From positions 992,001 to 1,056,000 of the forward strand of contig NZ_CP061315.1 of NCBI RefSeq assembly GCF_018688315.1: a stretch of DNA of 64,000 nucleotides. Direction: 5' to 3'. The first letter of the stretch is position 1. Each line of letters opens with the position of its first letter. The notes beneath the pieces were generated by a model, which was given only the letters and a program-made list of their open reading frames with translations, was not told the origin of the DNA and did not search any database. Origin of the DNA: Polynucleobacter sp. AP-Kolm-20A-A1. Lineage in GTDB: Bacteria; Pseudomonadota; Gammaproteobacteria; Burkholderiales; Burkholderiaceae. The position numbers and the translations under genes were made by a program. This document shows positions 1 through 10,000 of the stretch, piece after piece.

Positions 1-73
1 GTTTCGAACCTTGCAATCATACCATTTTTGCTCGTAAACCCTTGAATACCAAGCCAAATGGGGCTTTGAAAGC

Positions 74-107
74 AAAAAGCTCCCCCAGCCACAAAGCTAG
101 GAGAGCC
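74..107 (-). terminator. Rho-independent terminator after prpE
   Basis: Read on the minus strand, GCTCTCC pairs with GGGGAGC (one G-T pair), with an inner AGC/GCT closing the loop, followed directly by a run of T. It begins about 25 bases past the prpE stop and points the same way, so it probably ends the mltD/prpE transcript. Confidence 0.55.
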
Positions 108-130
108 TTTTGGCCAAAATTACCGGTTTT

Positions 131-2014
131 TTAGGCTTTGGCGCTTTGCTCAATAATCGTCTTGATTTGAGCCAATACAGACTGATCGTCCATAGTGCTG
201 ATGTCACCAGGATCACGTCCTTCCGCAACGGCTTGGAGCGCACGACGCACAATCTTGCCGGAGCGGGTCTTAGGCAAAGCTGTGACGATATATACACGTC
301 CGGGTCGAGCGATCGCACCCAAAGTGGTGTCTACAGTCTTCATGCACTCTGCTTCTAAAGTGGCTGTATTTGAAGCGTCCTTAGGGATCACGAATGCAAT
401 CGCAGCCTGCCCCTTTAGTTTGTCTTCAATACCTACCACGGCAACTTCTGAAACATTTGAGTGACTAGAAATACTCTCTTCAATTTCACGTGTACCAAGA
501 CGATGCCCAGCAACGTTGATCACATCATCCGTGCGGCCCAAGATGAAGAAGTAACCGTCTTTATCTTTGATACCCCAGTCAAAGGTTGAATAAATCAATT
601 TGCCAGGAATCGTTTCCCAATAGGTGCTGATAAAGCGCTTATCGTCACCCCAAACGGTTTGCATGCAACCCGGAGGCAATGGGCCTTCAATAGCAATCAC
701 ACCTTTTTGATCTGGACCCAACTCTTCAGAGGTCGCATCATCAAGTAACTTCATGTTGTAACCAAATGAAGGAACGCCTGGTGAGCCAAACTTATGAGGC
801 ATTACTTCCACACCGCGTTGAATAGCTAGCATTGGCCAGCCTGTTTCTGTCTGCCAATAGTTATCGACAATCGGTTTATTAATGGCACCATGAATCCAAC
901 TTGCTGTTGGCTCATCCAGTGGTTCACCAGCTAAGAACAAAGCGCGCAATTTAGAAAGGTCATACTTTGTTAAGAATGCGGGATCTTGTTTTTTGAGAAC
1001 GCGCACCGCAGTTGGAGCGGAGAACATGACTGAAACTTTGTACTTATCTACCAACTCCCACCAAATGCCAGCATCAGGACGCAATGGCGTACCTTCATAC
1101 ATGATGGTTGCCATACCCGAGAGCAAAGGCGCATAAATAATGTAGCTGTGACCAACAACCCAACCGATATCTGATGTACAGAACATGGTCTCACCGGGGT
1201 TACCGGTAAAGATGTGCTTCATTGATGCAGCAAGAGCTACCGCGTAACCACCTGTATCTCGCTGAACACCCTTAGGTTTTCCGGTTGTACCAGAGGTATA
1301 CAAAATATAGGAAGGATGCGTTGCATCAACCCACTCAACCGGCACAACATCATTGAGGTGCTTTTGACGCTCACTAGCGTAATCTAAGTCGCGACCAGCT
1401 ACGGTTGTGAATTCGGTTAAACCGCGATTCACAATCAATACCTTTTCAGGCTTGTACTCAGCCAATGAAATTGCTTCGTCAAGTAAAGGCTTGTAAGGAA
1501 CCGCTTTACCGCCGCGTGCACCAGCTTCAGCAGTCACAATCAGCTTTGGTTTGGCATCATCAATACGTGATGCAAGACTGTGTGATGCGAAGCCACCAAA
1601 CACAACAGAGTGAATGGCACCAATACGAGCGCAGGCAAGCATTGCAAAACATGCCTCGGCAATCATTGGCATGTAGATCAGTACACGATCACCCTTCTTG
1701 ACGCCGTTTGCTTTATAGATAGCAGCCATACGATTGACTTCTTCGTACAACTCTTTAAATGTGTATGCCTTCTCTTGATTGGTTTCTGTGGAAACGGCTA
1801 CAAGAGCGATTTGATCTGCGCGATCTTTTAGGTGGCGATCTACTGCGTTAAAGCAAAGATTCGTTAAGCCACCCTCAAACCATTTTGCAAATGGCGGGTT
1901 ATCGTAATTTAGAACTTTGTTAAATGGTTTTTCCCAGTGAATCAATTGCGCTTGCTCACCCCAAAATCCGTCTGGGTCTTTAATTGAGCGTTCGTGATGT
2001 GCTTTATAGGACAT
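131..2014 (-). CDS. prpE: Propionate--CoA ligase (AMP-forming)
   Basis: Activates propionate (and probably acetate less well) to the acyl-CoA through an acyl-adenylate, in the cytoplasm. The 627-residue product has the full ANL-family layout: the ATP-binding motif YTSGTTGKPKG near residue 255, and the C-terminal PKTRSGK, whose lysine is the catalytic and usually acetylated residue. The N-terminus (MSYKAHHERS, then PPFAKWFEGG and TNLCFNAVDRH) matches PrpE rather than AcsA. I place the start at the ATG at 2012-2014; a reading frame extending 11 codons further upstream has no family support. It lies 34 bases after the mltD-like gene and may be cotranscribed with it. No prpBCD genes are in the window, so a methylcitrate route cannot be inferred here. 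Confidence 0.9.
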   Translation of the reverse strand: MSYKAHHERSIKDPDGFWGEQAQLIHWEKPFNKVLNYDNPPFAKWFEGGLTNLCFNAVDRHLKDRADQIALVAVSTETNQEKAYTFKELYEEVNRMAAIYKANGVKKGDRVLIYMPMIAEACFAMLACARIGAIHSVVFGGFASHSLASRIDDAKPKLIVTAEAGARGGKAVPYKPLLDEAISLAEYKPEKVLIVNRGLTEFTTVAGRDLDYASERQKHLNDVVPVEWVDATHPSYILYTSGTTGKPKGVQRDTGGYAVALAASMKHIFTGNPGETMFCTSDIGWVVGHSYIIYAPLLSGMATIMYEGTPLRPDAGIWWELVDKYKVSVMFSAPTAVRVLKKQDPAFLTKYDLSKLRALFLAGEPLDEPTASWIHGAINKPIVDNYWQTETGWPMLAIQRGVEVMPHKFGSPGVPSFGYNMKLLDDATSEELGPDQKGVIAIEGPLPPGCMQTVWGDDKRFISTYWETIPGKLIYSTFDWGIKDKDGYFFILGRTDDVINVAGHRLGTREIEESISSHSNVSEVAVVGIEDKLKGQAAIAFVIPKDASNTATLEAECMKTVDTTLGAIARPGRVYIVTALPKTRSGKIVRRALQAVAEGRDPGDISTMDDQSVLAQIKTIIEQSAKA

Positions 2015-2048
2015 GGTCAACCTAATTTCTTTAAAAAAGTTACTCAAA

Positions 2049-3476
2049 TTACTGGCTTTTGCTCACCCCTTTACTGCCGTTATTGCTACTGGTGGTGGCT
2101 GAACTAGCATTTTTCGCAGATTTTGCAAGCCCTGTCGATGCGGATTTATGCTGAGATGCAGCATTTTTTCCGGAAGAATTACCCTTAGAGCTGCCTTTTT
2201 CAGCAGTTTTGCCGCTATTGGCTGGTGTGCACTTCACAGGCTTTGCCCCTTTTACCGGTTTTGGGCACTTGACTGCCGGAGGTTGAGGCTTTTCTAGGCT
2301 AAGGCTCGCATTCTCTGCCATTAAGGTCGAAACATCTCCTGGGCGGCGACTGGTTTTTGGCACCAAAACCGTTGATCCAGCACGAATTCTCATGCCCTTA
2401 GGAATGCCGTTGATTTCCCTTAGTGTGTCAACATCCACTCCTAAGGTTTTTGCGGCTTGATCCACACTCTCTGTTTTGGAAACCTGCACCGCAGTCCAAG
2501 ACGAAAGCGGTTTGTTGTATTGCTTAAGATTTGCTTGAAAGATTTCAGCATGTGCAAACGGTAGCAAGATTTGCTGATTGGCATTACTCAATATCACGGG
2601 CTTATTAAATGAGGGGTTGAGATTTTGAAATTCATCTGCAGGTATCTCAGCCAATTTAATCACTAGAGCAACATCAATATCGCTGCCGACATCGATCGCC
2701 ACAAAGTACGGGTGATTCTCAAGCTCCGGAAGGACAATTCCGTATGCTTGAGGATCAAGAACAATTTGGCGATACGCCATTAGCTTAGGCACATAATTTC
2801 GTGTCTCGCGCGGCAAAGTAAGACTTTCATAATCTACCGGTAGACCAGCAGCAGCATTGCGCTTTTGAGCCTTGGTGATATTCCCAGCGCCCCAGTTGTA
2901 TGCAGCTAAAGCCAATTCCCAGCTACCGAATTGCGTATTGAGGCGCTGTAAGTAATCCAAGGCCGCATCCGTAGACTGAACGACATCTCGCCTTTCATCA
3001 CGGAAAACATTCTGTGTAAGTCGAAAATCTTTACCTGTCGCGGGCATAAACTGCCATAAGCCCACTGCCTTTGCGCTAGATTTTGCATTAGTTACAAATG
3101 CGCTCTCCACAAAAGGTAGTAAAGCAATTTCTGTTGGCATATTGCGCGCATTGACTTCTTGCACGATGTAAAAAAGATAGCGTGATGATCGCTCCATAGA
3201 ACGATGAACATAATCAGGGCGAGCGGCCAGCCAACGAATCTGTTCTATCTCTAAGGGCGTATTCATTGGCTCCATCTGAAAGCCATCCCGAATACGCAGC
3301 CATAAATTATCGGAGGGTGCGTAGAGCTTGCTAACGGATTGATTTTTGAGATTGACGCGCGCAGCCTTTGATGATTTTGGGTTAGACCTCGTTGGCGTGT
3401 CTGAAGACCAATCGCCTGAGCTCGCGCAACCAGAAAGAAAAACGGCAATCAATATTGCCGCAAATACTAAGCGCAT
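2049..3476 (-). CDS. mltD: MltD-type lytic murein transglycosylase lipoprotein with LysM domain
   Basis: Cleaves the MurNAc-GlcNAc bond of peptidoglycan with 1,6-anhydro ring formation, anchored in the outer membrane. The 475-residue product opens with a lipoprotein signal whose lipobox LSGC puts the lipidated cysteine at residue 17. The SLT domain shows PFVESAF with the catalytic glutamate near residue 124, then AVGLWQFMPATG and LAAYNWGAGN. A single LysM-like repeat lies near residues 335-380, followed by a long Lys/Ser/Asn/Pro tail of low complexity. E. coli MltD carries two LysM repeats, so this form is trimmed. The ATG overlaps the gloB stop as TAATG, implying translational coupling; an upstream in-frame TTG is less likely. 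Confidence 0.85.
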   Translation of the reverse strand: MRLVFAAILIAVFLSGCASSGDWSSDTPTRSNPKSSKAARVNLKNQSVSKLYAPSDNLWLRIRDGFQMEPMNTPLEIEQIRWLAARPDYVHRSMERSSRYLFYIVQEVNARNMPTEIALLPFVESAFVTNAKSSAKAVGLWQFMPATGKDFRLTQNVFRDERRDVVQSTDAALDYLQRLNTQFGSWELALAAYNWGAGNITKAQKRNAAAGLPVDYESLTLPRETRNYVPKLMAYRQIVLDPQAYGIVLPELENHPYFVAIDVGSDIDVALVIKLAEIPADEFQNLNPSFNKPVILSNANQQILLPFAHAEIFQANLKQYNKPLSSWTAVQVSKTESVDQAAKTLGVDVDTLREINGIPKGMRIRAGSTVLVPKTSRRPGDVSTLMAENASLSLEKPQPPAVKCPKPVKGAKPVKCTPANSGKTAEKGSSKGNSSGKNAASQHKSASTGLAKSAKNASSATTSSNNGSKGVSKSQ

Positions 3477-4285
3477 TAGAAGCGATCTTTCCAAGCGCGG
3501 ATGACAGCCAAAACATGTGCGGGCGTTGGTAATTGCTCTTGACCCGATATCTCTTTCGCCATTGCAATCACCTCGGGTTGATCGCAGCGCATAAATGGAT
3601 TGACCTGCAGCTCTTGTCCAATGGTGGTTGGCAAGGTTGGTAACTTTTGATTGCGCAAAGCCTGGGCTCTATCAGACCAGGAAATAAGGTTCAAATTATT
3701 TGGCTCTACTGCCAATGCAAATCGAATATTAGATAAGGTGTATTCATGGGTGCAGTACACCAAAGTATTTTTGGGCAACGAAGCAAACTTACTCAATGAC
3801 TCTGTCATTTGAGTTGGGGTTCCTTCGAAAAGTCGACCGCATCCCGAAGCGAATAATGTATCACCACAGAAAAGCATTGGCTCAACAACGTTCGCTTGCA
3901 TATTTGCAAAGTAAGCAATATGAGTCAAGGTATGACCAGGAACTTCAAAAACTTTCAGGCTAATACGAGGGGATGCAATTTCAATCTTGTCATCCTGGAT
4001 TGCAACCAATGTTCTGCCGGGTATGCCATCACCAACAGGACCATAAACAGGAATACTTGACCCCAGAACCTCAAGCAACCTCATAATGCCGCCAGTATGG
4101 TCTGCATGATGATGAGTTATTAAAATGCCAGATAAACTTAATTTGTTCTGCTCTAGATACTTCAAGACAGGCTCTGCGTCTCCTGGGTCAACAACCAATG
4201 CTGCGCTTCCATCGTGAATGCACCAGATGTAATTGTCATCAAAGGCGGGTATAGGCCAGACCTGCAATAAAGTATTCTTATCCAT
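3476..4285 (-). CDS. gloB: Hydroxyacylglutathione hydrolase (glyoxalase II)
   Basis: Hydrolyses S-lactoylglutathione to lactate and glutathione, the second step of methylglyoxal detoxification. The 269-residue metallo-beta-lactamase-fold enzyme has the binuclear metal motif THHHADH at residues 57-63, GHTLTHIAYF and the later metal ligands in FCGDTLFASGCGR and THEYT. The start (MDKNTLLQVWPIPAFDDN) matches the family; the frame is open 31 codons further upstream but that part overlaps the divergent methyltransferase gene and looks like noise. Only six bases separate its start from that gene. The downstream mltD-like gene overlaps its stop by one base. Confidence 0.93.
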   Translation of the reverse strand: MDKNTLLQVWPIPAFDDNYIWCIHDGSAALVVDPGDAEPVLKYLEQNKLSLSGILITHHHADHTGGIMRLLEVLGSSIPVYGPVGDGIPGRTLVAIQDDKIEIASPRISLKVFEVPGHTLTHIAYFANMQANVVEPMLFCGDTLFASGCGRLFEGTPTQMTESLSKFASLPKNTLVYCTHEYTLSNIRFALAVEPNNLNLISWSDRAQALRNQKLPTLPTTIGQELQVNPFMRCDQPEVIAMAKEISGQEQLPTPAHVLAVIRAWKDRF

Positions 4286-4291
4286 AGTCCG

Positions 4292-5104
4292 ATGATACCA
4301 ACCCCACTTACCCCCTCTCAGACGCCTGCACCCCCATGGAGCTCCTGGGAGAAATGGCTGCAGTCGCCACCCGGCCAATACGTTTTAGGCTGGGAGCAAA
4401 AATGCTTTGATCAGATTGTGGCCGATGTCTTTGGGTTTCATGCCGTACAAATTGGGTTACCCCAAATCAACACATTGAGTGAAAACCGGATGCCCTTGCA
4501 GGCCCTACTTTCTCACTCCAATGATGGTCGCGAACACGCACGTCGCTTTAACTGGCATTTAATAGAAGGTGAAGCCGCTGAGCTGCCCTTTGCATCAGAA
4601 AGTTTGGACTTGGTTACCCTCCCTCATGTTCTTGAATTTGCTGCTGATCCCCATCAAATATTACGTGAAGTAGATCGTGTTTTACGGCCAGAAGGTCGCT
4701 TGGTGATTTCAGGCTTTAACCCCGCAAGCTTATGGGGTGCCAGACAATATCTCAGCAGGCTAATTGGCAGCCCCTATCTGCCGCGCGATGGGCAATTTAT
4801 TAGCCTAATTCGCATTAAAGATTGGCTCCAATTGCTTAATTTTTCTCTAGATCGCGGCCACTTCGGATGCTACAAATTTCCTCTCCATGGGCTGTCGTCC
4901 ATGTCGCGGATGGATTTTTTAGAGCCCATGGGTAATCGTTGGTGGCCTATTTTTGGTGCAGTTTTTGTAGTTTCGGCCATAAAACGCCACAAGGGGCTTA
5001 GGCTCATAGGTCAAATCACCCCTGTTCGCGTGCCAGTGGTTCCCAATCTGAGTCCTGCTGCAGAACGCAATAAGATCAAGCAAGCCCAAGACCCAGTAAA
5101 TTAG
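4292..5104 (+). CDS. SAM-dependent methyltransferase, YafS-like
   Basis: A class I methyltransferase of unknown substrate. The 270-residue product has a Methyltransf_11-type core: [19 protein letters not shown] (motifs II/III), then [19 protein letters not shown] and [12 protein letters not shown], wording very close to E. coli YafS. The N-terminal glycine-rich SAM loop is weak, as in YafS. It is divergent from gloB and four bases upstream of rnhA, the neighbourhood seen for YafS in E. coli. The ATG at 4292 leaves almost no room for a leader, and a short proline-rich N-terminus (about 15 residues) may not be translated. Substrate unknown; ubiquinone-type methyltransferase labels would be guesses. 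Confidence 0.75.
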   Translation: MIPTPLTPSQTPAPPWSSWEKWLQSPPGQYVLGWEQKCFDQIVADVFGFHAVQIGLPQINTLSENRMPLQALLSHSNDGREHARRFNWHLIEGEAAELPFASESLDLVTLPHVLEFAADPHQILREVDRVLRPEGRLVISGFNPASLWGARQYLSRLIGSPYLPRDGQFISLIRIKDWLQLLNFSLDRGHFGCYKFPLHGLSSMSRMDFLEPMGNRWWPIFGAVFVVSAIKRHKGLRLIGQITPVRVPVVPNLSPAAERNKIKQAQDPVN

Positions 5105-5108
5105 CCTT

Positions 5109-5582
5109 ATGCCCCATTCAAAAAGCACTGACCACAACCCACAAATGCCCCATATCGTGATTTACACAGATGGCGCATGTAAAGGCAACCCTGGCCCTGG
5201 CGGTTGGGGCGCAGTACTTAGGTCAGGCGGTCATGAGAAACATATTCATGGCGGCGAAAAGCACACCACCAACAACCGCATGGAGATTAGCGCGGTGATC
5301 TTTGCTTTACGAGCCTTAAAACAACGCAGTTCTATAGAGCTATGGACCGACTCCCAGTATGTACAAAAAGGGGTTACAGAATGGCTTGAAGGCTGGAAAA
5401 AACGGGGTTGGAAGACCGCCAGCAGAGATCCTGTAAAGAATGCAGATTTATGGCAAGAATTGGACGCCCTCCTGCCCGGGCACGACATCTCCTGGCACTG
5501 GGTCAGGGGGCATAACGGCCACCCCGGGAATGAACTGGCTGATCAGCTTGCCAATAAAGGGGTTGAAGAGTTTTTGCCTTAG
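5109..5582 (+). CDS. rnhA: Ribonuclease HI
   Basis: Degrades the RNA strand of RNA-DNA hybrids, removing primers and R-loops. All catalytic residues are visible: D21 in [15 protein letters not shown]59 in NNRMEI, D81 in TDSQYV, H135 in [11 protein letters not shown] and D145 in ELADQLA. The basic handle KKRGWKTA (residues 97-104) is present. The 157-residue version starts at the ATG four bases after the methyltransferase gene; a start at residue 13 ([11 protein letters not shown]) would match the E. coli N-terminus better but has no clear Shine-Dalgarno sequence either. In relatives dnaQ usually follows directly; here an RND pump intervenes. Confidence 0.93.
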   Translation: MPHSKSTDHNPQMPHIVIYTDGACKGNPGPGGWGAVLRSGGHEKHIHGGEKHTTNNRMEISAVIFALRALKQRSSIELWTDSQYVQKGVTEWLEGWKKRGWKTASRDPVKNADLWQELDALLPGHDISWHWVRGHNGHPGNELADQLANKGVEEFLP

Positions 5583-5693
5583 GGCCAATACTGCTCAGCA
5601 CTACGCTTTTATGACTCTATTATGAGAGAATGCCTAAGCTGTAAATAGGCTACAAATGGCATTTAAACCATAAAAAACTAAGAAAACGAGACT

Positions 5694-7055
5694 GTGTCAA
5701 AAATAGAATCTTCTCTCGATAAAGCGGCTGCAAAGATAGTTGAGTTGAAAAACACTGGGAAAGCCCGTTTGTGCGCTCTTTGGCAAAAGCACTCGCCTAA
5801 ATTCAATAAGCTCAATAAACTCAAACAGCTGGATTACCCAACAGTCAAAAGTTTTGCCATCAAGTTCAAGTGGCGCATTCTGCTGGTATTGATTGTTCTG
5901 TATGCAGGCTCAAAGGCGTACGATTATTTTTTCCCTGCCTCTGAAAAATCTGGCGGCCCGGTCACAATAACCTCCGTTGTTGTTGAGAAGAAAGACATCC
6001 CACTCATTATTGAAGCTACGGGAACGATTGTTTCCAATAGCATTGTGGATATCCGTCCAATGGTTACCAATACCGTTGCCAAAATTAATGTCAAGGATGG
6101 TCAAGAAGTAAAGGCTGGCGATCTACTCTTTACATTAGATGACCGTAATGACAAAGCAAATTACGAAAAACTAAAAGCATTGGCTGACGATGCTCAAAAG
6201 CAATACTTGCGCGCCAAGGAACTGGTGGCCAAAAACTTTATCTCCAAAGCGGGTCTTGAAACCTCTTTAGCGAATGCCAAATCAGCTCAGGCTGCTGCAC
6301 GCTCTGCCGAGGTTCAGCTCTCCTTTGATTACATTAAGTCACCGATCGATGGTCGCGCCGGCATTGTGAATGTATTTCCTGGCTCTTTAGTTCAGGCAAG
6401 CAACGTTGTAACAACAGCCACTAGCTCTACCGCTACATCTAGCGTTGGTTCAATGGTTACCATTACCCAGCTAAACCCTATTAACGTTCAATTTGTCATC
6501 CCCGAAAAAGATATCCCCATCATGCTGGAGAACCAGCTGGATGGAGAGGCAATGACAGTTAAAGTCAATGTTGGTGATAGCGGCAAAAAAACGTATGAAG
6601 GAAAGGTGCTTGTAATAGATAACCAAGTTGACCCTTCAATTGCTGCAGTTCGAGTTAAAGCGCAAATTCCAAATGACGATAAGACATTGCTACCCGGTCA
6701 ATTTGCTCGCGTCTCTCTTGTTGCCAATACATTAAAAGATGCATTAGCTATTCCATCGCAAGCCGTTGTTATTAATCCGCGCGGCAAGATGGTCTACGTC
6801 ATCGACAAAGATGGCAAAGCAGCATCTAAACCAGTCAAAGTTGTTTATGAATATCAAGGCTCAACGGTAGTTACCGGAATTGATGCGGGCGATAGAGTGG
6901 TTGTAGAAGGCAAGCAAAACTTACGACCAGGAAGCAAGGTTCGGGAGGCAAAAGTAAGCCCTCCTGCAGCGTCAGCTGCTCCTAGTACCTCGCCTGCCCC
7001 CGCCACCGCTGCGGCCCCAACCCCAACAACCCCTTCAGCAACAGATAAAAAATGA
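5694..7055 (+). CDS. RND efflux periplasmic adaptor (membrane fusion protein)
   Basis: Bridges an RND pump to an outer-membrane channel. The 453-residue product starts at GTG and carries an unusual Lys-rich N-terminal region of about 60 residues before a single membrane anchor (roughly residues 61-75, WRILLVLIVLYAG). Then come the family elements: a barrel-sandwich half (IVDIRPMVTNTVAKINVKDG), the alpha-hairpin, the lipoyl closing half (IKSPIDGRAGIVNVFPG), a beta-barrel and a membrane-proximal domain ending ITGIDAGDRVVVEG-like. The last 35 residues are Ala/Pro/Thr-rich. Its stop overlaps the pump start (ATGA). No outer-membrane factor gene lies nearby, so a TolC-type partner must come from elsewhere. 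Confidence 0.88.
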   Translation: MSKIESSLDKAAAKIVELKNTGKARLCALWQKHSPKFNKLNKLKQLDYPTVKSFAIKFKWRILLVLIVLYAGSKAYDYFFPASEKSGGPVTITSVVVEKKDIPLIIEATGTIVSNSIVDIRPMVTNTVAKINVKDGQEVKAGDLLFTLDDRNDKANYEKLKALADDAQKQYLRAKELVAKNFISKAGLETSLANAKSAQAAARSAEVQLSFDYIKSPIDGRAGIVNVFPGSLVQASNVVTTATSSTATSSVGSMVTITQLNPINVQFVIPEKDIPIMLENQLDGEAMTVKVNVGDSGKKTYEGKVLVIDNQVDPSIAAVRVKAQIPNDDKTLLPGQFARVSLVANTLKDALAIPSQAVVINPRGKMVYVIDKDGKAASKPVKVVYEYQGSTVVTGIDAGDRVVVEGKQNLRPGSKVREAKVSPPAASAAPSTSPAPATAAAPTPTTPSATDKK

Positions 7056-10000
7056 CGCTCTCCGAATTATGTATTCGGCGTCCCGTGATGACGGTATTGC
7101 TTTCAATAGCAACCGTTGTTGCAGGTGCTGTCGCCTATGTAAAAATTCCTGTTGCAGCCCTACCTAGTTTTAATACGCCGGTTATTTCTGTAAGTGCATC
7201 TTTACCGGGTGCCTCGCCAGAAAATATGGCCTCTGCCGTGGCGCTTCCTTTAGAAAAAGAGTTTTCAACTATTGACGGTATTACCGTTATCAGCTCCACG
7301 AACTCATTAGGCAGCACAAGCATCACCTTAGAGTTCAATAACGATCGTGATATTGATAAGGCGGCTGTGGATGTACAGGCCGCCTTATTGCGTGCACAAA
7401 AACGCTTACCGATTGAGATGACTGTTCCACCGTCATATAGGAAGATCAACCCTTCAGACACTCCAGTACTCGTAGTGCGGATGAGCTCTCCATCCATCAG
7501 CCTTTCAGATATTAACCAGTATGCGGAAAACTTAGTATCGCCAAACTTATCTACGATTAGTGGCGTTGCACAGGTTCTGGTTTATGGAGCAAAGCGTTAT
7601 GCAGTTCGCGTACGTGTTCATCCCGATGCTTTAGCTAACCGCAATCTCACTGTTGATGATATTGCGATTGCAATTAATAAGGCTAACTCCAATAGTCCAG
7701 TCGGTGTTCTCGATGGTCCACGTCAAGCAATCACCATTTATGCAAATCCTCAGTTAGTTAGACCCGAAGAATTTGCAAATTTGATTGTTAGCCAAAAGAA
7801 TGGCTTGCCGATCTACTTAAAAGATGTCGCTGATGTAATTGAGAGTTATGAGGATGTCAAAACCCTTGCAAGCTCAAATGGCGAACGCTCTATTGCCGTT
7901 GCCATTCTTCGTCAGCCCGGCGCGAATACTGTTGAAGTGGTTAAGGCTGTGAAGCAGCTTTTGCCGCAGCTTCAAAAGCAAATGCCAGAATCCATTCGTT
8001 TGCAGCTCTTAAATGATCGATCACTATCGATTATTGAAGCTATTCATGACGTTAATCTGACGCTTGGATTAACGGTGCTGCTCGTTGTTCTCGTGATCTT
8101 CTTATTCTTGAAGCATGTATCCGCAACGGTTATACCCTCTATCAGCCTACCAATCTCGTTAATTGGAGCATTCTTTTTGCTCTACTTTATGGGCTACAGC
8201 CTAGATAACATTTCCCTACTGGGTATTACGTTAGCCGTTGGACTTGTGGTTGATGATGCGATTGTGGTGCTTGAGAACATCATGCGCTACATCGAACAAG
8301 GCATGGATCCACTTAAAGCCTCCCTTAAGGGCAGTAAAGAGGTGGGTTTCACCATCATCTCGATCTCAATCTCGCTGGTGGCTGTATTTATTCCCCTGTT
8401 TTTTATGCCAGGTCCTATTGGACTTCTCTTTAGAGAATTTGCGGTCGTAGTTTCACTCTCTATCCTAGTGTCGGCAGTAGTTTCATTAACGGTTGTGCCA
8501 ATGCTCTGCAGCCGCTTCCTACCAAAACCTGGAGAGCATGCAAAAGAATATGCTATCAATAAAAAGTTTGATCGCTTTTTTGATTGGATGCTTAAAACCT
8601 ATATTCACTACCTTGACCTTGCTTTAAGAAATCGCAAAAAGGTTCTTTGGGGTGCCTTGTCTACATTCGTTATCACGGTGGTTCTTTTTGTAATGAGCCC
8701 TAAGGGATTTTTCCCAGAAGAAGATATTGGGCAAATTCTAGCTACCACTGAAGCCTCTGAAGATATCTCGTTTAGAGCGATGCTGGCACTTCAAGATCAA
8801 GCTGCCGAATTGGTTAATACCGACCCGAACGTAGCCAGCTCAATTTCCGTCATCGGTGGTGGTGCAAGCTCAGGCTACAACACGGGACGTATCTTCATCA
8901 TCCTTAAACCTAAAAGTGATCGTGCAAAGATGGCGAAGATCATGGAAGGCTTGCGAACCAAATTTAAAGAAATTCCTGGCCTGCAGGTTTACATGCGCCC
9001 CGTTCAAAACCTACAACTTGGCGGAAAAAGCAGCAAGAGTCGTTATCAGTTCACCCTCCAAAGCGTTGGTTTTGAGGGTGTTAATGAGTGGGCGGACAAG
9101 CTCATGCAAAAAATGCGTGCTGATCCAATGTTTCGGGATGTTACAAGTGATTCACAGCTAAAAGGGCTAAACGTCAAGATTAATATAGACCGAGAAAAGG
9201 CTGCCAGTGCTGGCGTCAGCATTGCTGATATTAGAACAGCTCTCTACTCTACATTTGGTGAAAAGCAAGTCTCCACCATCTACACACCAGTCAATACTTA
9301 TTACGTCATCCTAGAGGGTGCAGTCGAAGATCGTCAGTATGAAACCGACCTCAATAAGATTTTTGTACGCGGTCGCGCTACTGATAAGTTGATTCCCCTT
9401 TCGAGTTTGGCAAGTTTTACGAGAACCGTTGGTCCAACAGCCGTAAACCATCAAGGGCAAATTCCGGCTGTAACACTGTCATTTAACTTGGCGCCAGATG
9501 TTTTCCTTGGTGATGCCACCAAGCAAATTGAATCCTTTACCAAAGCCATTGATTTGCCACCTTCTATTATTACGAGTTATGGCGGTGATGCTGCGGTCTT
9601 TAAGGGCAATCAATCGGGGCAGCTAATTTTGATTCTCTCTGCACTGGGTGTAATTTATATTCTGCTGGGCGTTTTATACGAAAGCTATATCCACCCACTC
9701 ACCATTCTTGCAGGATTGCCATCTGCCGCTATTGGCGCAATTCTTGCGCTACGTATTTTTGGCTTTGAGCTCACCATCATTGCGTCGATTGGTATTTTGC
9801 TGTTGATTGGTATTGTGAAAAAGAATGCGATCTTGATGATTGACTTCGCCTTGGATGCGCAACGAAACCAAGGGATGACTCCGGAAAAAGCCATTCGCGA
9901 AGCCTGTATTTTGCGTTTCCGCCCGATCATGATGACAACCTTTGCAGCTTTAATGGGCGCCCTTCCTATTGCTTTCGGCTTGGGTGCTGGCGCTGAGTTA

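Noticed and set aside
5632..5650. GCCTA/TAGGC repeat upstream of the RND adaptor as a regulator site
   Set aside because: Only five pairs, no adjacent regulator gene; could be chance.
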